Of a stretch of 64,000 nt of DNA, positions 1 to 10,814 are shown in pieces. The notes under the pieces were generated by a model. That model saw nothing but the letters and a program-made list of their open reading frames with translations, ran no database searches and was not told the origin of the DNA. Within the stretch, counting starts at the first letter, position 1. Every line of letters begins with the position of its first letter. A program made the position numbers and the translations under genes. This DNA comes from Spirometra erinaceieuropaei (lineage: Eukaryota > Platyhelminthes > Cestoda > Diphyllobothriidea > Diphyllobothriidae): positions 140,462 through 204,461 of the forward strand of contig CACRXP010000038.1 in assembly GCA_902702965.1 (NCBI GenBank), written 5' to 3'.

Positions 1-24
1 CATCCTGTTTTTCGACGTAAGAGA

Positions 25-92
<68 letters not shown>

Positions 93-416
93 AACTGTCT
101 CAGACGTTGGCGGCAACTAAAAGAGGGAGAATTGGTGCAGCAGGACTTCCGCTCCTTGGACCACATGTCAGGAATTTCTGGAGCCATCGTTCGACTATTA
201 AAATGGTTTTGGATATGCATCGTCCACAAGTTGGCGTCCTCTTTGTATATAGAATTATCCAAAGTAAGAGACCCCTTACACAAAGAACAGCCTGTGCCCC
301 CAAACACTGGTGCACCAATCCTGCTCCTTCTAAATTGCGGGCCGTAATTGACCTGTTGTCTCTTTTTACAACCTGTATAACTCATGATTTTATTGGCTAG
401 CGTCTGTTTTTTTTAG
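1..416 (+). other. Intron sequence upstream of the ERCC4 exon
   Basis: Apart from the GA tract nothing coding is recognised. The segment ends in a pyrimidine-rich tract followed by TTTTAG at 411-416, a good splice acceptor for the exon starting at 417. The upstream exon is outside the window. Confidence 0.6.
29..88. repeat. (GA)n microsatellite
   Basis: About 60 bases of uninterrupted GA dinucleotides. It lies upstream of the ERCC4 exon, so most likely inside the preceding intron. Any reading frame through it gives only an Arg-Glu repeat and is not a gene. Confidence 0.97.
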
Positions 417-580
417 GACGGCGAGAATCTGGGCGATGACAATGTGGACGCTGTGGACATGTTACTCAAAATGCCCGGTATCTCTTGGCGCAATTATCGC
501 CGAGTTCTCTCTCAAGTAAACTCTCTCTGCGAACTGGTCGATTGTAGCTTGGAGCGTCTGATAGAAATTTTAGACAATCG
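417..580 (+). CDS. ERCC4: Internal exon of DNA repair endonuclease XPF (ERCC4), C-terminal HhH2 region
   Basis: Seen: a 164-bp open stretch bounded by a T-rich TTTTAG acceptor and a CG/GTGAGT donor, with no stop in frame 1. The translation runs from DGENLGDDNV through LLKMPGISWRNYRRVL to LERLIEILDNR (54 codons plus two bases, so it ends in phase 2). Family knowledge: the LLKMPG motif followed by a hydrophobic helix and a second helix is the start of the tandem helix-hairpin-helix domain at the extreme C-terminus of XPF. That domain pairs with ERCC1 to form the 5' structure-specific nuclease of nucleotide excision and crosslink repair in the nucleus. XPF normally ends about 20-30 residues after this point, so a single short terminal exon is expected downstream. 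I could not locate it, which suggests a long intron or an exon too short to recognise. The catalytic ERKX3D nuclease core would lie on upstream exons outside the window. Confidence 0.85.
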
Positions 581-1337
581 GTGAGTCAGTTAAGCATCTT
601 CGGCCTTCTTTTTTTATGAGTGCCACCTATCAAGTCCAGCCTATTTCCAGACGAAGATTTAACGTTTTTACGTCGGAACGTACACTGATTGGGGACAAGG
701 GTAGACGCAGGTGGGATTGGTGTCATAGAAAGATCAGCAAGTTTTGCGAGTCAGAGTAAGCTCCATTGATCCGGCGGCACAATTTCGGCTGTAATGTCTG
801 AGTGGCTAGGTACATCGTCGAGCACCTGGGTCAGGAAAGGCCGGTTGTGACCACCTCAAAGGCTCAAAAACCTGAAGAACGGAAGTTTGTCACGTCGAGA
901 AGGGGGAATATTACCGAAAACTGTCGATAGGCTATGGGGATAAGGACCCGCCCTATTACAGATCGTCCTGCGCTTAATTCGACTGAGGCTTATGGCTGGA
1001 GTTAGAACACCGGAATAGGTACCCGCTGGAAGTTAGCGCGAGGCCACCTATAATACGGAAGGGGCCTTACTCTCTTGTTCTACCAGATTGGCATCGTGAG
1101 TTTTGTTGACCTGAATCTCCAGATTCACACACAACTGCTGCCAGGGTCATAGGGAGCAATAAGTCAACAATTACGTTTCATGGACAGATTCACGCGTTGA
1201 ACGAGAGTCATCGACAAAACCATGGAACCACTCTTCTAAACGCTAGACTGGACGGGGAAATTCAGCAGCCTAGCTAACACCTGTTATGACTTGCAGTCTG
1301 TACTCGTTACTCAGAGGCACAGTAGTGTGGGACCGCA
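581..1337. other. Non-coding, probably ERCC4 intron; repeat relic at 940-1060
   Basis: Starts with GTGAGT. No coding signal seen. Around 940-1060 there are fragments (GAATAGGTACCCGCTGGAAG, then GGCCACCTATAATACGG) matching end sequences of the TTAGGG-core elements elsewhere in the window, for example at 18.4 and 21.6 kb. Confidence 0.5.
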
Positions 1338-2321
1338 ATAGGTGTGCTAACTCATGAAATGTTAACCGAAGTTCTGAAATGCGCTTTCGCTTCGAAAAGA
1401 TTACTTAAATAGGGTTGTGGAATTGACCATCGTGCAGCATGCTTCTACAGTAATTCAGTTACATCGGAATGTCGGCTTTCGAACGAACTTCCTTCCGGCC
1501 GCATGCGAAAACCACACTGTAAAAAATGACTACCTAATTGGCATGAATTTTGTCATTGATTTTCGATGCCCTTAAATATTCAGATATATTTCATGAAAAA
1601 CATGCATAAAATACCCATTCGTTTACTCATTTGGTAGAAAATTACGTCTTCTTCCAATTTTATACTCGAAGAGAGGATAGAACTCTGTTTTCAAGAACAT
1701 TTCAATTCCCGAATAATTTTGAATCCGACCTGCCGTTAAACTTGCATTCAGGGTTTCCAAACTACAAGCCATATATTTTCCGCGTGCTGAAAATCGTACA
1801 TTTTTCTACGGTATTAATAGGTGACCATATGGGATTCATAAAATTTAGCAGTGGATTTGAGCCATATTGTAAAGCTGACAAGCCACATTAGCTAATGCAG
1901 AGTCACGATGTTTTATGAACTGCCATTTCACGGTATTAAAAAATCTTACAATCAGAAACTTGAAGACCGAATTATACCCTTTCTTTGGGTATGAAATTGG
2001 GAGAAGACATAATTTTCTAGCAAATGAGTAAAATGATGAATATTTTTACGCATGCTTTCCATAAAATATAATTGAGTTTTCAAGGACATCAAAAGTCAGC
2101 GAGAAAAATTCATGCTACTTAAGTAGTAATTTTTACGGAGTGTGGCTTTTGCATGCGATTGGAAAGAAGTTCGTTCGAAAGCCGGCATCCCGACGTAACT
2201 GAATTATTATAGAATTATGGTGCACGATGATTAATTCTACAACCCTACCTATGTAAACTTCTCGAAACGAAAGCGCATTTCAGAATTTCGGTAAACATTT
2301 AATGAGTTAGCACACTTACTG
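1338..2321. repeat. Foldback element copy A (~984 bp, near-palindromic)
   Basis: The left end reads GGTGTGCTAACTCATGAAAT and the right end is its reverse complement (ATTTAATGAGTTAGCACACT, a few mismatches). Both arms match inward for about 400 bp, through shared landmarks such as CGGCTTTCGAACGAACTT, TGATTTTCGATGCCCTT and CCAATTTTATACTCGAAGAG. A short centre around 1740-1920 is unique. Open frames inside (for example 1631-1891) are repeat shadows. Confidence 0.85.
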
Positions 2322-3364
2322 TGCCATTTAAGAGGAGGGCTTTGAGCGAATTTAGCTGCTGAGTGAATTGGTGCAGAATTGCCCTGGCCACATGTTTATG
2401 TTGTTTGCAAAATGTATGCAAGGATGTTACTGAACCCCACAGTGAGATTTTTTTATAACAGGATGTAACACAAACGGCCAGTTAAGCAAGAGGTCAGAAT
2501 ACCGCAACTTCCCGGCACCCTTTACATGGTAGATGTAGTATGCATCGATTTTTGTATAGTCTTGAATTGCGCTAATTGTTTCTCGTAATATGGGATAGCA
2601 AACACACTGTATGAGACCAATATCTGTTTCTGTAGATTATGAGCAGACCCAATCGGGATATTTTCTCAGAGCGCTCATGAGCAACGAAAAAACCCAGCTC
2701 CACCATCAGCTAAGTAGTCTCAGTTCATCAGTGGCAGGCCCACCAGGGCGCGAACGGTTAGGGTCCGGCTCACCGACTACCTGATAAAATCCCACAAAGC
2801 CCGATGACGGCACGGTTTGCTTCCGGTCCTCGTGAAGTACCGTCACCTTTTTGCCACGTTTCAACGTACCAAAGTGCTAGAGATCTGAATCTCAGTCACT
2901 GACCCTGGTAGCTGATTAGAACTCATCTGCAAGAATATCTCTTAGGTTACCTCGTGAAAAATGTTTGGAAATATTACTTTAATTCATGCCGTGGGAAACT
3001 GCACAATCCTCAACCATTATCTGGTGGTGCTACCTGAGAGTGAGGAAGCTGTTTTACCAACTTGTCTTTAGATCATTTTTATTGGATGCAGGAGTGCTTA
3101 AACATTTCTTGGCTCTACTATGCAGTCTGAAGACGGAAGGTTTCACCTGAATTAAAGTACTTCCCAACTGCATCTCGCCGACAGCTAGTCCAGTATTTGG
3201 TCTTGCCTATGCCGGTGAGTGACGACGACTCAGCGCACATTTCTCACTATAAGCAGTCTGACGCGCTTGAAGCTATCACGGTGCGCTAAAATCCGTGGCT
3301 TGGAAGGTTGCCAAATGACAGGATAACTCGGACCTCGCTGTAGACCCTGTGTGCGTTTGTGTGG
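2322..3364. other. No recognised feature
   Basis: Mixed-composition sequence with no supported gene, RNA or repeat. No reading frame has splice sites or recognisable motifs. Confidence 0.4.
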
Positions 3365-3690
3365 AGTGGTCGACTGGAGGACTGAGAGTCAGGCTGCAAT
3401 GGCTCCTCATTACTGTGACCTCTGTAGGATCCGAACCGGCTGTGGCGACACGCCTAAGGGCGGGTTTTCGCCGTGCCAGCCACCTGCTTCCTCTCTCACC
3501 TTCGGTCTTCTTGACTATGCCTTGACACCGGACCCAGGTGAAAGAGGAGGAGAGAGTGCGATGGATGTAGCGCAAATCTGCTATTAATAGTAACTAATTC
3601 ATGCACAGGTCACCGTCCTTGTGCTCACCCTGCTGTGAAGCACACGGTGGATGTCGTCAAATCGATGGTCAAACTGTCAACTCTAGTCCG
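3365..3690 (+). repeat. Interspersed repeat R2, copy a
   Basis: Contains the shared order CCAGCCACCTGCTTCCTCTC, CCTTCGGTCTTCTTGACT, TTGACACCGGACCCAGGTG, GAGAGAGTGCG, then GCACACGGTGGATGTCGTCA and a sequence close to GGTCAAACTGTC. The same modules recur in the same order at 6.2, 7.4, 18.4 and 30.5 kb (+) and at 53.9 and 61.3 kb (-). Overlapping open frames on both strands have no protein motifs. Confidence 0.8.
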
Positions 3691-4013
3691 GATGTCTTTT
3701 ATTGGTAAGGATTGGATATGCAAGTCCACTGAGGAAATAGAGCCCAGGGACTCCTGTAATACGGGAGGAACGTTAATATTGGTTCTATCAATAGGGCGGA
3801 TGGATGCGACAATTGGTGGAACTTGCAGGAGGCATTGGGGGAGCTCGGAAGTCTGCCACTTGTTTGTTTTATTACTGCAACGAGGTGTGGGAACAGGCTG
3901 CACAATTTGAAATATGCGAATTAGGGCGTGTCGATGGACGGAAAGCAGCCGATCTAGGGCTGTTGGCCGAAGAAGGCTGAATCGGGTAAGACGGTATGCG
4001 GCAGACAAACTTA

Positions 4014-4100
4014 ATCATAGCCTTAATCCTTTGCCTAACCCCATTCTCTAACCTAACCACAACACTAACCCTGAACTTAATCACTTTCTCAAGCTGAACC
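4014..4100. repeat. Degenerate CCCTAA-like hexamer island
   Basis: Runs of CCTTAATCC, CCTAACCCC, TCTAACCTAACC and ACTAACCCTGAAC. No convincing flanking inverted repeat was found, unlike the other islands. Confidence 0.7.
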
Positions 4101-4406
4101 ACAAAATGTACCTAATACAACATGTCTACCGGAATCAAATAAGTAGGCATGTTATGGCTATATTGGCAGGGATTTACATATCCGTTTGCTCCTGTTGTGT
4201 TTTTAGAAGCTTTCCCACAATTCGCGAATATTTTTGAACAGGGACTGCAACTACTTTTGCTTTTGACGTTTCCAAACGAAAATTCTACGTTTTTGTCTAA
4301 GAAAAGCCATACATTCGCCTATGCTATTAAGAAGGCGTTATCCAGCACTCATAACATTTTGCAGCAGAAATGGCTCAGCTTGCACATGTCTTATAGGGAA
4401 TAGAAA

Positions 4407-4580
4407 GACACGGAAATAGAAACCCCTTATTTCGAGGCTTTGGGCTGATTTCAATGGAGATCAGGGTTAGTTTTGACGTTAGAGTTATTGTTAAGGTTGG
4501 GGTTAGGACACGATAATATATTGCCATCCTGTATTTTATCGTAAAACCACCTTCTGGAGATGGTCTTCTATTTCCATGTC
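4407..4580. mobile_element. Short inverted-repeat element with TTAGGG-like core (T1)
   Basis: GACACGGAAATAGAAACC at 4407-4424 is the near-perfect inverse of GGTCTTCTATTTCCATGTC at 4562-4580 (one mismatch, one indel). Between them are CAGGGTTAG, GTTAGAGTTA and GGTTGGGGTTAGG units. No clear target-site duplication. Confidence 0.6.
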
Positions 4581-4639
4581 TCATCAGGAACATCAAATAA
4601 ACGGACAGGTACATTGCCAGTTTAGCATATATTTCAATG

Positions 4640-4975
4640 TTTTAAGAATCTTGTAACTGCAAATCTTCCCAAACCGAGAACCGCCTTATTATTCGGATAT
4701 AAAATTGGAAGAGGATATAGTTTACTACAAAACGAGTACGAGAAGGGTTATTTTATGCATTTTTTGCATGAAATCTACACAAATTTTATGGGCATTGAAG
4801 ATCAATGTAAAAATACACACTACTCAAGTGCAATTCTTGCAAGCGACTGAAACGACGCGCATTTAAAAGTCGGCATCCTGGCGTGGATGACATGTCTTGG
4901 GATTCTGCCGAATGATAATCCGTGTTATAACCCAATCTAAGCCATCTAATGTCTGGATCTCGGTCAAAGTTTCGT
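4640..4975. repeat. Foldback element, right half only (copy I)
   Basis: Matches the right arms of the ~1 kb foldback family: GGATATAAAATTGGAAGAGG, ATGGGCATTGAAGATCAATG, AAAAGTCGGCATCCTGGCGT and a diverged terminus. The left arm is missing or unrecognisable. Confidence 0.6.
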
Positions 4976-5984
4976 GATTTACATAATCCACCGTAGATGT
5001 TTTGATGAGGGTGCCCATCGGTTGATCTTTAGTACGCTTGATGCCGCTTGTCGAACTGGCAGGGTATGAATTGGAGTGTTCTGTTTGCCCTATTAATCAA
5101 TCCGTTATTCCTGCTCCTGATTTTGTATACGCTAGCTACGAGTAATGCAATTGATGGGTTCTGAGGAATTGCAGTGTTTATGGACCAGTGAATCTGGCCA
5201 ACAAATAAGACAACCTGGTCGTTGAAGGGTTGTATAGGCAAAAGAGCAGTGTATGCTTTTTTTGTCAAACCCTCCGTGTGTGCTACTGTTGTAATGAGCG
5301 CCACTTATTATAATATCACGCGCTAATCTTGGTGTATTTGCTCGCGTGCGATTAGTGACTGCGCCCGACGGCTGCACGACTTCCTGCATTTCGAGTGGAC
5401 ACCCACGGTGGTGGCGGACACGGGAGATCCGAACATTGTGCGAACTGCCCTTCAGGTGTCCGGGGCTCCCACCACCAAAAAACCTCGGCTGGACCTCGCA
5501 ACACGTGTCAAGACCACGCGAGCCGCCCGGCCTCCACGTCGTCACTGACTCCATCTCTCCCCCGCCCCCCTCCCCTCCGGCCCCGAATCGTCTTCCCTCA
5601 CTGCTCTACCAGATTTTCGTTAACCTCTTTTTCAATATTTTTCCAATGAACGTCTTTCAACTGTGTACAGACCCCGCAAAAAAGTAAGGTTTGCCGACTG
5701 CCCTTGCAGACTTTTTCTTTTTTTCGCATGCTTAAAGGTAGTTAGGGTGGAGGGTTTCACTGCACCAGTCTGCGTCCGAGCTGTGACTCCTCACTGGTCG
5801 TGCCTGGTTTGTCTTTGTTAGTCGACGGGCTGGGCCGTCTGGCGGATGCAGCTAGAAACCACTCGACGCCGAGAATCGGAGACACATGGTTGTCACAGAA
5901 GGACGCATTTATCGTGGCAGGGTTGTACAACGCCGACGCATGCCATATGACATCCGATTCGTCTCTTGGTAGCGAACGCCACAC
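4976..5984. other. No supported gene; GC-rich stretch at 5340-5600
   Basis: The 5340-5600 part is GC-rich and proline-rich in several frames (5346-5687 is open), but the frame has no motif or splice context and the adjacent DNA is R2-type repeat. Treated as non-coding. Confidence 0.4.
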
Positions 5985-6425
5985 TGCCCTTCAAATGGGC
6001 CACGAGGTAGGTGTGGTGGACCAACACGGGGGCCAGATCGAGGTCCGGCAGTCGTTATTGGTGGTACACACCCATAAAAAATGCCACACATGGGAAGTGT
6101 GGCGGTAGGCTCAATTACAGGCTGACGGGTCGCCAGCTGGGACCCGACCCGCATCCCTTTTTTCTTATATGAAATCCCGGTCAGTGTACCTTACGGGTGT
6201 GGTGATACGCCTAGGTGCGGGCTTTTGTCGTACCAGCTACCTGCGTCCTCCCCCGCCTCCGGTCTTCTCGATTCTGCAACGACGCGGACCCCAGGTGGGT
6301 AAGGAGAGAGTGCGCTAGGTTCAACGCAAATCCACTATTTCTGTAGGGAAAAATCGCATGCAATTCACCGCCTTGCTCTTTGGAGCACACGGCGGATATC
6401 GTCGGTCACGAAGGTCGAATTTTGG
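5985..6425 (+). repeat. Interspersed repeat R2, copy b (with 5' module)
   Basis: Carries an additional upstream module, GGTGGACCAACACGGGGGCC then GGTGGTACACACC, that is also present inverted at 54.04-54.12 and 61.48-61.57 kb. It is followed by the standard R2 order (TACGCCTAGGTGCGGGC, CCTCCGGTCTTCTCGATTCTG, GAGAGTGCG, GGAGCACACGGCGGATATCG). Confidence 0.75.
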
Positions 6426-7354
6426 GGTATGTACAGCAATGGTTAATGACTGTGTATTCGCGGAACCTGGTGGTCTGTGTTTCAGTAACCAGGGACGTGG
6501 CGTGTTTAAGTGGGTCATGGACGGCTGTGACTGACTGGACGCACGTGCGTCCGAACTGAAGTCTCTCGGCTAGTCTCGGATTCAGTGAGCTTGATTTGCA
6601 GCAGCGACCCTCGTAATGAGACCGAGCAAACTTGAGTTGCGTGAGCTCTGAAGCAACTAAAGTGACCGTTGTAGCGGTAGCAGTTGGTCAGAGCTCTCTC
6701 TGCTAAAATACTAGGATTTACACACAAGGAGGTGAACCGCTCGGATCTCACACGCAGAAGAGAAGGGGGCAGAAGAGCACAGTCACCACTTACGTGACAG
6801 GTGGCAGTGGTATGAGATGTTGGAGGTGTTCATGTATGCACGTGTTGATGATGGCATCTGTTGTGACGTGGTCATTTCAGCGATAATTAGCTGCAGGTTT
6901 TCTTGAATGCGCATTTGACCGAATAGGTCCATGCAATGGCTGAATGTGCGAGTGCAATGCAGGCAGTGGAGGCGATTTCGTCTGGTACATGTTGCTGTTC
7001 CAGGCGCTGATTCGCCAGCCTCTGTGTGATGGACTCACAAGTGAACGAGCAGGCCGATGCGTGAGGTGGACCTGCGGTGACAGTATGGGTGGGCTAGAAT
7101 GGGGATAGTAAGTCGGTTTCAGTGGTAGGTCAAACGGTCTGTAAGCGTGTGCTGTGCCAGTATCGGCAAACCATGGCCCTTGCAGCCTCGTATGCGCTGG
7201 CAGTTCCCTGGCACCTGGTTCCCTGCCGGCAGATGCGCTTGCGCTCCCGCGGGGTATGCAGGTGGTGGACATGGTTGCCCAGTCATCATCCTCGTCCTTC
7301 CGACCCCTGTTGGGGTGTTGTTGTTGTTGGCGAAAACTCCTGGTCATTTTCTGT
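6426..7354. other. No recognised feature
   Basis: Open frames on both strands are explained by moderately GC-rich sequence. There are no splice-bounded motifs. No gene is claimed. Confidence 0.4.
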
Positions 7355-7610
7355 GTGGACCAGGGGGCGTGGAGTGGGACGCCAAGGTGCGGGCTTGACC
7401 GTGCCAGCCACCTACGCCCTCCCCACCTCCGGTCTTCTTAACTCTGTCTTGACACCTGATCCAGGTGGAGAGTGGGAAAGAGAGAGTGCGGCAGATGCTG
7501 TGCCAGTCTACTATCACTATAAACTGACTCACGCACAAGTCACCGTCTCTGATCCGCCTTGCTGTAGAGCACACGGTGGACATCATCAGATGCGACGGTC
7601 GAACTATCGG
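7355..7610 (+). repeat. Interspersed repeat R2, copy c
   Basis: GACGCCAAGGTGCGGGCTTG, CGTGCCAGCCACC, CCACCTCCGGTCTTCTTAAC, TTGACACCTGATCCAGGTGG, GAGAGAGTGCGG and GAGCACACGGTGGACATCAT occur in R2 order. It ends at GACGGTCGAACTATCGGTGG. Confidence 0.8.
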
Positions 7611-7793
7611 TGGGGGAGCTGCTAGTGGTGCAAGAGCTGGTCGCTGGGAAGTTTATTGGGCTGGAGATGAGAGGGTTGGTGGATATGCGGAATGTGTTAG
7701 CTGCGTCGAACGGAAAGAGTATCTGAACTATTGACTCCAGTCAATTAAGAAGGAGTAAATGAGCCACGGAATGTGGACTTGAGTAGGACTGTT

Positions 7794-7892
7794 GGAGGGG
7801 CGCTCACCGATCGTTCTTACGGATCTCACTTGTTTTGTTGTGCCTTACGGGAACTAGTGATTTCCGTAAGAACGATTGGTGAGCGCCCCTCC
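7794..7892. repeat. Inverted repeat with 30-bp arms
   Basis: GGAGGGGCGCTCACCGATCG plus TTCTTACGGA at 7794-7823 is inverted at 7863-7892 with one mismatch. The arm start recurs once, degenerate, near 9925 (GACGCTCACCGATC). It may be the head-to-head junction of two repeat ends; the tRNA-derived SINE begins just downstream. Confidence 0.75.
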
Positions 7893-7924
7893 ACCACTGT
7901 ATATTCCCGATCGAAACCGACAGG

Positions 7925-8105
7925 ACAACGGGCCCGTGGCTCAGTGGGTAGAGGCGTTGGACTTCTAGCAAACAGGCCACAAGTACAAGCCCCAGGTGTT
8001 TCACACCTCGGCGTTGGGTATGACTGACTGACGACGGCTAATAAGCCAGAAATGGCCATTCCAGTCCCCTTATCTTTGTCAGTAATAACTTCCTGTGAGT
8101 AGAAC
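7925..8105 (+). repeat. tRNA-derived SINE
   Basis: The head carries an A-box-like GTGGCTCAGTGGGTAGAGGC and a decayed B-box region (ACAAGTACAAGCCCC). It is followed by a non-tRNA tail, AAGCCAGAAATGGCCATTCC and TCTTTGTCAGTAATAACTT. The tail recurs near 15311-15372, which supports a dispersed family rather than a tRNA gene. Confidence 0.65.
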
Positions 8106-9120
8106 TCCTTATCCAATTTTGTCAATGGCTTGCAAGGGTTTTAGCCCATTAAATCAGGACACATTTGTGCCAGTATGCTGCAACTGAACTGCCGCCGGTT
8201 TATACGAACAGAGACACGGAACTGTTTACTAAGTAAATATTGACCCAGTTTGATAGGCAAGTCATTCTGCTGAATTCTTCTATCAAGATGTCGCCACCCT
8301 CTGCAGAACCGCAGTTTAAACCCCGAAAAAACGACAAATCGGTGACAGACGGAGATTTTCTGTCGGACTGCAGTGCCTTTACCGTGTTTGAATTCTGAAA
8401 GGTAAACCTATAAGGTTCCCGCGATACATTCTGTAGTAGGACGTTGATTGTAACATACCCAAACTGGTGAGACTAACAATTAAACCATATTCCCAGCTGG
8501 TGCAATAAAAATGGAGGGGGTTGGCCAACGTGGCACGTCAGCGTACCCGAGGCGGTTCCAACGGAAACTGCTTAGAACGCCGGGAGAACGTTGAAAATCC
8601 TAGAGTAGGTGTCGCGCGAACCCCGTAAGGCTGTCGGCAGTTCACAAGCTCAGCGAGACCACAACCAGTAAGTTCTCAAACCTACCTTAAGGATTTCAGT
8701 AGTAAGAGTATTAACAGGTAGTTGTCGTGACTTGTCAATATTACCCTCCCCATTGTCTGATAATCACCAACCTTGTGTACGTAGATTGCACAACGGTCTG
8801 TCTCATGCTTCAGGTGAACTGACGAAGATTCATTTTACGAAGTTTCTAATTCTTTTGAACTAATTTATAAAAGACCCAGCCAGACGATCCAAAATCACGT
8901 TTGATACTTAGGCAGAAATTACCTGGAACTGATGGCCTCTGAGACACCAGTCAGGTCATTATGCGGTTTTTTTTAACGAGTCGTAGTTTTTCCTCATGCA
9001 ACTCCTATGGTGAATATGTATGTGCAGCAGGGGCGGATAGGGCAAAATTCCAGAAAACTAAGATTTTCTTATTCTTGCAGATGACATTCGGTGGCAATTG
9101 CTTTTTAAAAGAATACACTT
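8106..9120. other. No recognised feature
   Basis: No motif-bearing frame, RNA gene or repeat was recognised. Confidence 0.4.
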
Positions 9121-9153
9121 TAGATCTATTTGACCCAATTGTGAAAAACTCGG

Positions 9154-9234
9154 CGCCTCGATGGGATTCGAACCTACGCAGTAAGGGGAAGGCTTTAGTA
9201 CAGCCAACGCTCTAACCACTTGAGCTGCGAGGCC
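9154..9234 (-). tRNA. tRNA-Ser(ACT)-like unit 1 (gene, pseudogene or SINE head)
   Basis: The minus strand folds as a class II tRNA of 81 nt. The acceptor pairs GCCTCG with CGAGGC; the A-box is AGCTCAAGTGGTTAGAG. The anticodon stem is GGCT/AGCC around a 7-nt loop GTACTAA with U33 and anticodon ACT. An extended variable region follows, and the B-box is GGTTCGAATCC. First pair G-G is mismatched. ACT anticodons are very rare, and the same flanks occur around units 2 and 3, so a tRNA-derived repeat is at least as likely as a working gene. Confidence 0.5.
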
Positions 9235-9298
9235 CCGCCGAGAGACGCGAGTTTAATCACATTTGGGTCAAGTTACCCAAACTCGCGTCGTCTGGCGG

Positions 9299-9379
9299 GG
9301 CCTCGTAGCTCAAGTGGTTAGAGCGTTGGCTGTACTTAAACCTTCCCCTTACTGCGTGGGTTCGAATCTCACCAAGGCG
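9299..9379 (+). tRNA. tRNA-Ser(ACT)-like unit 2
   Basis: Same 81-nt architecture. The anticodon arm is damaged (GGCT against AACC) but the T-arm pairs well (GTGGG/CTCAC around TTCGAAT). It is divergent (head-to-head) to unit 1; between them lies an interrupted inverted sequence, CCCCGCCGAGAGACGCGAG against ACTCGCGTCGTCTGGCGGGG. Probably a pseudogene or SINE head. Confidence 0.45.
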
Positions 9380-9601
9380 CCGAGTTTGTCACAGTTGGGT
9401 GGATATGAATTAACCAAAATCTGCCAAAATACCTATAAATTACGTGAGCCTGGCAGCCAGCTGATGGATTCTAGGTGAGTTATTTAGGAAATCCTGCTTG
9501 GGTAGTCAACTTACTGTATCAGATTTGGTGGATTCCAGACGTTGCAGTAGGTTGGGCGGGTAATTTGACCCAAATGCGATTAAACTCGCGTCGTCCGGCG
9601 A

Positions 9602-9682
9602 GGCCTTGTAGCTTAACTGGTTAGAGCGTTGGCTTTACTAAGGCCTCCCCCTTACTGCGTGGGTTCGAATTCCATCGAGGCG
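9602..9682 (+). tRNA. tRNA-Ser(ACT)-like unit 3
   Basis: Third 81-nt copy; anticodon loop TTACTAA closed by GGCT/GGCC. It is flanked, like unit 2, by TTAAACTCGCGTCGTCCGGC before and CCGAGTTTTTCACAGTTGGG after. The shared flanks show that a larger unit (roughly 9540-9760) was duplicated. Confidence 0.45.
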
Positions 9683-9759
9683 CCGAGTTTTTCACAGTTG
9701 GGTCGATATGAATCAATCAAAATCCGCCAAAACATCTATGAAGTATACTTTAGATCTCA

Positions 9760-10814
9760 AACTTTATTAACAGACACGTTATTAACCAGTGAACTAGAAG
9801 AACAAGAAAGGAATTTTTATCTAAATGTTTAGTTATTTCATAGCATTTTTACTTGCCGCGGATTTAAAGCCCTTACAATTGGACAATTTGAGACCTGAGA
9901 AAATCGAGAATGCTGAAACCATGTAGAGGGACGCTCACCGATCACGTTACCGAACTTATTTATGTCGTTGTGCCTTGGGGCTCTGTCTCTCTCAGTCCGG
10001 CCAGCAGCCGCATAGCGGCGCGTAATAGAGGCTGAATGGCATTACCGGTACAGACATTCCGTCCATACTGGAACCTTGCATTCATCTTAACCCCAACGAC
10101 CATTTCATACCTTCAGAAATCGTTTGAATGCTAATAAATGCGTTTTGATGTTGAAAAAGAGTTGTTAATATCAGACCTAAAGGCTGCCAATGATATCCCA
10201 AAACATTGCTGCTTTAAACTTTATTTTAATCGCCGGATTCCTTGTATTCAAAATGTCCTATGCTGACAACCAGTGTAAAATGCAATAATCTTAACCATTT
10301 TCGGCTAGCATTTGCAGGGAGAGTAAGAAAAACTTACTACAACCTTCATGCCGGTTTTCAAAATCAATTAATAGGCTATTTGCTAATAGCAGCTGATGGA
10401 AGAATGGGTTCTGGCCAACCTATAGCTCAAAGTCTGCCGCACTTCCTGCAGACAAATATAACTTCCAAAGTCCCCAATGCTCGCTGAGGTTAGATAGTCC
10501 CCACCGGATTAGTAGTTAAGCTCGGATTAACACAGAAATAATGTGTGGGGACTATTTCAGGTATCACATTTTGACAGAGATTGCATTACTTCGAAATAAG
10601 TACAAAGAGCGCTTTTGTCAGATTGGCACAAAATATCGTCATCAGACAGATTCGGCCGCTACATTGACGCAGTTGTGGCCGAAAAAGCGGATCGAAAGGC
10701 GGACTTTGCTCCGACGCCGCCGCCGCCCCTCCCACCGCCGTGCTTCCATACGCAAAGGACGACTGAAGTAGCTCTGGCGGGCTGTGCGATGCTGCAAAAC
10801 GCCTTATTCTGTCG
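9760..10814. other. No supported gene; GC-rich possible 5' UTR/promoter at 10655-10814
   Basis: The last 160 bases (GCCGCCGCCGCCCCTCCCAC and CpG-rich surroundings) are much richer in GC than the sequence around them. They immediately precede the candidate start codon at 10815. Confidence 0.35.

Noticed and set aside
27..347. 106-codon frame starting with an Arg-Glu repeat
   Set aside because: It is the GA microsatellite read through; the rest is intron-like.
581..800. Possible last ERCC4 exon after TATTTCCAG near 653
   Set aside because: The phase would fit but the translation does not resemble the XPF C-terminus and runs past the expected length.
1631..1891. 86-codon frame inside foldback copy A
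   Set aside because: Lies within a near-palindromic repeat; equivalent frames in other copies are broken or differ, so it is not a conserved protein.
5346..5687. 113-codon proline-rich frame
   Set aside because: GC-rich repeat-like DNA, no motif, no splice context.
7122..7625. 167-codon frame, one of the longest in the window
   Set aside because: Much of it overlaps R2 repeat copy c, and the equivalent parts of other R2 copies do not keep the frame.
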